Source: JBEBGV01 sp040081265 (lineage in GTDB: Bacteria; Acidobacteriota; Vicinamibacteria; Vicinamibacterales; UBA2999). Taken from it: a DNA stretch of 64,000 nucleotides. This document shows positions 60,447 to 64,000 of this stretch, piece by piece. A model generated the notes under the pieces. The model did not search any database and had not been told where the DNA came from. It saw only the letters and a program-made list of their open reading frames with translations. Position 1 is the stretch's first letter. Each line of letters opens with the position of its first letter. A program made the translations under genes and the position numbers. The DNA is taken from contig JBEBGV010000014.1 in assembly GCA_040081265.1 (NCBI GenBank), positions 1-64,000 on the forward strand, read 5' to 3'.

Positions 60447-61673
60447 ATGACGACGCGACGTCTCTTCGTCAAATCCAGTGCGATGGCGATGCTCTCGATG
60501 GGCTTCGCCCCGGCGTTTCTCGCCCGCGCGGCGGAAGCCGCGGGCAGCCGCCCGCGACTGCTGATCGCCATCTTTCAGCGCGGCGCCGCCGACGGGCTGA
60601 ACATCGTCGTGCCCTATGGCGAGGCTGAGTACTACCGGCTCCGACCCACGATCGCGGTGCCGCGACCGGGCACTGCTGACGCCGCGGCTCTGGATCTGGA
60701 CGGCCACTTTGGCCTTCATCCCGCGCTGGCTCCACTCAAGCCGTTCTGGGACAACAAGTCGCTGGCCATCGTCCACGCGTCGGGCTCGCCGGATTCGACG
60801 CGGTCGCACTTCGACGCCCAGGACTACATGGAGTCGGCCACGCCCGGCGTCAAGAGCACGAGCGATGGCTGGCTGAATCGCTATCTCGCATCGACCGCTG
60901 TAGCGCGGAATCCCCTGCGGGGTGTCGCGTTGGCGCGGCAAATGCCGCGATCGCTGCAGGGGCCGTCGCCCGCGCTCGCGATCGGCAGCGTGGCCGAATT
61001 CGCCGTGAGAGGCGGCGCGGGAGCGTCATTTGAAGCGGCATATCTGCGCGGCGCCGACGCCGCCCTGGCGCAGTCGAGCGCCGAGGCGTTCGAGGCGATG
61101 CGGACGCTGCAGCGCGCAGCCGCCGCACCGCGCGTCACCTCAGCCACGGTCGCGTATCCACGCTCACCCTTCGGACAGGCGCTGAGGGAGATCGCCAGCG
61201 TTGCCAAAGCTGACGTCGGGCTGGAGGTGGCGTTTGCTGAGAGCACCAACTGGGATCATCACGTCAACGAAGGGGGCGCCAGTGGACAGCTGGCGCTCCG
61301 CGTAGACGACCTTTCCCGTGGGATCGCGGCGCTTGCGGCCGACCTCGGCGAGCGCATGGCCGACACGGTGATCCTCACGATGTCGGAGTTCGGGCGCCGA
61401 GCCGCGCAGAACGGCAGCGGTGGAACCGACCATGGGCACGGCAACGCGATGTTCATGCTGGGCGGTCCCGTGCGGGGCGGTCAGGTCTACGGTCGATGGC
61501 CGGGCCTGCGGGAAGACGCGCTGTTTGACGGTCGCGATCTCGCCGTGACCACCGACTTCCGGGACGTCTTTGCCGAGGTGGCCACCGCGCACCTCGGCGC
61601 CGACCGCTCTGCGCTGGCGCGCATCTTCCCCGGCTACACGTCAACGACCCGGCTCGGCCTCCTTCGTACGTAG
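60447..61673 (+). CDS. DUF1501 protein with Tat-type signal
   Basis: The 408-residue protein has an N-terminal TRRLFVKSSAMAML twin-arginine-like signal and the alkaline-phosphatase-like DUF1501 body (FQRGAADGLN near 43, HFDAQDYMESATPG near 111, TMSEFGRRAAQNGSGGTDHG near 310). It forms a pair with the DUF1800 gene, starting three bases after its stop. The stop TAG lies in a GTACGTAG repeat, giving an LLRT end. Confidence 0.9.
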   Translation: MTTRRLFVKSSAMAMLSMGFAPAFLARAAEAAGSRPRLLIAIFQRGAADGLNIVVPYGEAEYYRLRPTIAVPRPGTADAAALDLDGHFGLHPALAPLKPFWDNKSLAIVHASGSPDSTRSHFDAQDYMESATPGVKSTSDGWLNRYLASTAVARNPLRGVALARQMPRSLQGPSPALAIGSVAEFAVRGGAGASFEAAYLRGADAALAQSSAEAFEAMRTLQRAAAAPRVTSATVAYPRSPFGQALREIASVAKADVGLEVAFAESTNWDHHVNEGGASGQLALRVDDLSRGIAALAADLGERMADTVILTMSEFGRRAAQNGSGGTDHGHGNAMFMLGGPVRGGQVYGRWPGLREDALFDGRDLAVTTDFRDVFAEVATAHLGADRSALARIFPGYTSTTRLGLLRT

Positions 61674-61729
61674 GCCGGGTCCGACGGACCCGGCGCGTCA
61701 GGCGGGTCCTCTGGACCCGCCCCACGTAC
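61666..61729. repeat. Convergent pair of GTAG-hairpin elements
   Basis: 61666-61694 is GTACGTAGGCCGGGTCC, GAC, GGACCCGGC on the plus strand. 61701-61729 is GGCGGGTCC, TCT, GGACCCGCC, CCACGTAC on the minus strand. The first also encodes the stop codon of the DUF1501 gene. Confidence 0.85.
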
Positions 61730-61759
61730 GTCCTTCCGGATGCATTAAGATCGCGGGAG

Positions 61760-62221
61760 ATGCCGCGCAAAACCAACCTGGCCAAGACCAAGTGCGCCCT
61801 GTGCACCGCAAAGGACGTGTCGGAACCGCCGGGTGAAGAACGCTACTGCCGCGACTGCTGGGAGAAGAAGATCGCGGTCGAGGAAATCGTCGCTCGCGAG
61901 TTCGCCCTCAAGCGCTACATTCGGGCCCACAGCGCCGAGAAGTACCTCTGTTACCACTCCACCATCAAACGGCCGTGCGGCCAGATTATCGTGGTGGATG
62001 ATGGCTACGATCTGTTCCTGACGATGGTGCTGTACCCCAGTTTTGGCTGGGATGAGCCGGCCTATCACCTCGAAGGCGACCCCGAGGGCCGCACCTTTGC
62101 CGAGATCCTCGTGGACGTCGTCGCCACCGAGATAATCGAGCCCTGGGGGGGCGGGAAATGGCACCTCGAGATATTTCGAGCGTCTAACCCTGAACCAGAG
62201 GACTGGAATGGGGAGATGTAA
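61760..62221 (+). CDS. Hypothetical protein with CxxC pairs
   Basis: The 153-residue protein has CALC (12-15) and CRDC (30-33), likely a zinc ribbon, then helical and beta segments with a later Cys pair (about 64, 73). No family is recognised. A role in nucleic acid or protein binding is possible but unproven. Confidence 0.6.
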   Translation: MPRKTNLAKTKCALCTAKDVSEPPGEERYCRDCWEKKIAVEEIVAREFALKRYIRAHSAEKYLCYHSTIKRPCGQIIVVDDGYDLFLTMVLYPSFGWDEPAYHLEGDPEGRTFAEILVDVVATEIIEPWGGGKWHLEIFRASNPEPEDWNGEM

Positions 62222-62274
62222 GTGCCTATAATCCGAGCTGTTGCGAGACGCCCGTCGCGTCCGTGGAGGTCACG

Positions 62275-62733
62275 ATGAACTGTAAGAAACTCACGCTTGC
62301 TGCTTTGGCCGGAGTCACGTTGCTGGTCGCAGGCACCGCGGTGGCGGGACAGGCTCCAAAACCTGCGGCTCCGGCCGCCACAACTCCTGCACCGCGGCTT
62401 GCCGCGCCCATGCGGGGCGCCGCGAACGTGGCGGTGACGAAGCCCGTTACCAAGTCGGGCAAAGTCGACGGCAAAGACTTCATCATCACCACGATGAAGA
62501 TCAAGAACCTGTCGGCCGGATCAATCGCCGGCTTCAAGGCCGACGAGTTCTGGCTCGACAAGGGCGGCAACCCGGTCGGTGGGGACACCTTCCGGTCGCG
62601 CAAGCCGATTCAGCCGAACGAAATCGTGGAGATGACGTTCCAGACGCCGCGTAATCCGGCCATGAGCAGCAACCAGTACCGCTTCTCGCACGCCAACGGC
62701 GAGGTCAAGACGCAACTGGTGCCGAAGCTATAA
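62275..62733 (+). CDS. Exported small hypothetical protein
   Basis: The 152-residue product has a signal peptide (KLTLAALAGVTLLVAGTAVAG), a Pro/Ala linker, and a domain with IKNLSAGSIAGFKADEFWLD typical of FxLYD-like folds. The ATG at 62275 has GGAGG before it, so the GTG at 62263 is not needed. A terminator-like hairpin follows. Confidence 0.7.
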   Translation: MNCKKLTLAALAGVTLLVAGTAVAGQAPKPAAPAATTPAPRLAAPMRGAANVAVTKPVTKSGKVDGKDFIITTMKIKNLSAGSIAGFKADEFWLDKGGNPVGGDTFRSRKPIQPNEIVEMTFQTPRNPAMSSNQYRFSHANGEVKTQLVPKL

Positions 62734-62765
62734 GTTCGAAGTGAGAAGTAAGAAGTAAGAAGTAG

Positions 62766-62794
62766 GGCGGACCTTCAGGTCCGCCTTTCTTTTT
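62766..62794 (+). terminator. Rho-independent terminator, REP-related
   Basis: GGCGGACC, TTCA, GGTCCGCC forms an eight-base-pair stem at 62766-62785, followed by TTTCTTTTT. GTAG precedes the stem, so it may be a GTAG-hairpin element recruited as a terminator. Short AAGTAAG-type repeats lie before it (62737-62765). Confidence 0.82.
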
Positions 62795-62801
62795 GTACGC
62801 C

Positions 62802-64000
62802 CTAGCGAATCCTGATCTGGATGTCGCGGCCGATGCCCTCTTCAGGCTTGGTCGCGCGCGAGTGCCCCTCGACGTGAATCACGTAGAGGCCAGGTTCGAG
62901 CGAGTTGAGCTGAATGCGCGTGGTGAACCCGAAGCCGCCTCGTCCGCGCGTCAGTTCCCCGGAATCCATTTCTTCTTCCACCTGCGACAGCACCCGCCCA
63001 TCGTCGGCCCTGATGGTGGTGGTGACGTCCACCTTGTGCGGCGGCGTGCTGGCGGGCAGGTTCTCGTAGAACTCCGCGAAGAGCGCGATCGTGTCTGTGG
63101 CGGCGAACTCACGCGTCGCGCTCAGCGGGCCGGGAAGGAGCGTCGCCAGCGGGTCCTTCGGACTCACCGTCACGCCATCGAGTGCCGAGGTTGACGTCAA
63201 GGAGAGGCCGCTCATCGCCAGCGCCGGCTTGTAGAAATCCGGCACCTCGACATCGGCAATCACGCTCGCCGCTCTGCCCCCTGCTTCTGCTGCAGCCACG
63301 CGGAACTGATAGCGCCCCGGCGGCACCTCGAGCTGCGTGAGCACGCGCACACCGGTGGCGCGTGCCCGCTGCAGGGTGTCAGGCTTCATCGCCATGTTGA
63401 CCGCATGGCTGGTGGAGGCCTTCTGATTGCCCAGCGCGTCGACGGCGGTCAGCGTGACCTCGACTCGGTCGGTGAAGGTTCCGTTGACCTCGGTGAAGTT
63501 GAACCCGTTGACGTCCATCTCGAGCGACACAGCGACGACCGCGTTGGGCGCTTCCCCCTTGATCGGCGCAGCGAACACGCGCATCGGGATGTCACGCACC
63601 GAAATCGGGCTCGCCATCGCATCCAGGGCCGCCGCGAGGAGCGGTGTGACGCCCGGGCGTGTTGTCGACTCCGGAGCGCGACCGCGTGGTGCCAGGTACC
63701 CCTTGCGCGCGCGGACCTGGAGACCAGGCCGCTTCACGCGCACGGTGACGTTGCGGAACCGGCCATCACGGCGCTCGTTGGTCGAGTAGTAACCCAGCAC
63801 GTAGTAGGTGCTGTTGTCGTTGACGATGCGGCTGAACGCGGTGGCCAGCTCGTTCTGGTTGACGACCGCCATCCCGCCCGTGTCCGCTGCCAGCTGGCGC
63901 AGGCTGTCGATCGACAGGGCAAAGTCGCGCTGGGCCGAGCGGGTGCCGAGGTCGCCCAGGCTCGGGTCATCCGCCCCCGGCGAGTTGTTGGCGAAGACGA
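62802..64000 (-). CDS. VWFA-related Acidobacteria protein (TIGR03436-like), 5' part missing
   Basis: The visible 399 residues are the C-terminal part. QNELATAFSRIVNDNSTYYVLGY and VRVKRPGLQVRARKGY are characteristic of the VWFA-related domain. A beta-rich C-terminal domain follows. The frame stays open to the window edge, so the N-terminus, with the signal peptide and VWFA metal site, lies outside. Function is unknown. Confidence 0.88.
   Translation of the reverse strand, partial: VFANNSPGADDPSLGDLGTRSAQRDFALSIDSLRQLAADTGGMAVVNQNELATAFSRIVNDNSTYYVLGYYSTNERRDGRFRNVTVRVKRPGLQVRARKGYLAPRGRAPESTTRPGVTPLLAAALDAMASPISVRDIPMRVFAAPIKGEAPNAVVAVSLEMDVNGFNFTEVNGTFTDRVEVTLTAVDALGNQKASTSHAVNMAMKPDTLQRARATGVRVLTQLEVPPGRYQFRVAAAEAGGRAASVIADVEVPDFYKPALAMSGLSLTSTSALDGVTVSPKDPLATLLPGPLSATREFAATDTIALFAEFYENLPASTPPHKVDVTTTIRADDGRVLSQVEEEMDSGELTRGRGGFGFTTRIQLNSLEPGLYVIHVEGHSRATKPEEGIGRDIQIRIR

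Overview
The window is high-GC bacterial DNA that most resembles the Acidobacteriota, probably the Vicinamibacteria. The placement rests on gene content judged by eye: a TIGR03436-type VWFA protein, a DUF1800/DUF1501 pair, a DUF6152 protein, and a very abundant GTAG-hairpin repeat. No rRNA or other phylogenetic marker is present, so it is an inference.

Left part (1-8.4 kb, minus strand): a cupin/GntR pair, a c-type cytochrome and a DUF6152 protein, then a complete NAD-dependent molybdenum formate dehydrogenase operon (fdhD-fdsG-fdsB-fdsA-fdsD). A divergent, near-consensus sigma70-type promoter starts the next block at fae.

C1 block (8.5-28.45 kb, mostly plus strand): this reads as a nearly self-contained tetrahydromethanopterin/methylofuran formaldehyde-oxidation island. 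The catalytic genes are fae, mtdB, mch and fhcBADC. Cofactor-biosynthesis genes are interleaved: two ATP-grasp ligases, a CitG-like protein, a PTPS-like protein, a HisA-like protein, mfnF, mfnE, mfnB, an SDR resembling pteridine reductases, pterin carbinolamine dehydratase, a DHPS-like protein, pabB, pabA, DUF447 and mptG. Formaldehyde would pass from Fae to methylene-H4MPT (MtdB), methenyl (Mch), formyl (FhcD) and formate (FhcABC), and the adjacent Fds enzyme would oxidise formate to CO2. Most genes overlap as ATGA or GTGA. Two genes (hisA-like and mfnB) are inverted inside the run.

Middle (28.5-34.4 kb): a lysine-rich histone-like protein, a two-domain VOC protein, a B12-binding radical SAM protein, a dicarboxylate symporter, a third ATP-grasp protein and a tRNA-Leu(CAG).

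Putative RiPP locus (35.5-42.7 kb): a nucleotidyltransferase-family protein, a SagB-type dehydrogenase, a 64-residue peptide with a twin-arginine-like leader and a short Cys/Ser/Thr core, a ThiF-YcaO fusion ending in PxPxP, a diverged DUF692/MNIO-like protein missing several metal-ligand positions, and a PqqD-HPr-kinase-like fusion. This is the best candidate for an undescribed system.

Right part (42.8-64 kb): an FMN-binding glutamate-synthase-like protein, membrane and glycan-type genes, GNAT, a YcaQ-like protein, an MBL hydrolase, a MauE-MauD-like fusion, a glutathione peroxidase, glycogen phosphorylase, DUF1800/DUF1501 and a truncated VWFA protein.

A GTAG-plus-hairpin repeat of REP architecture occurs about 17 times. 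It lies between genes, in frame inside at least five proteins, and supplies the stop codon of three genes.
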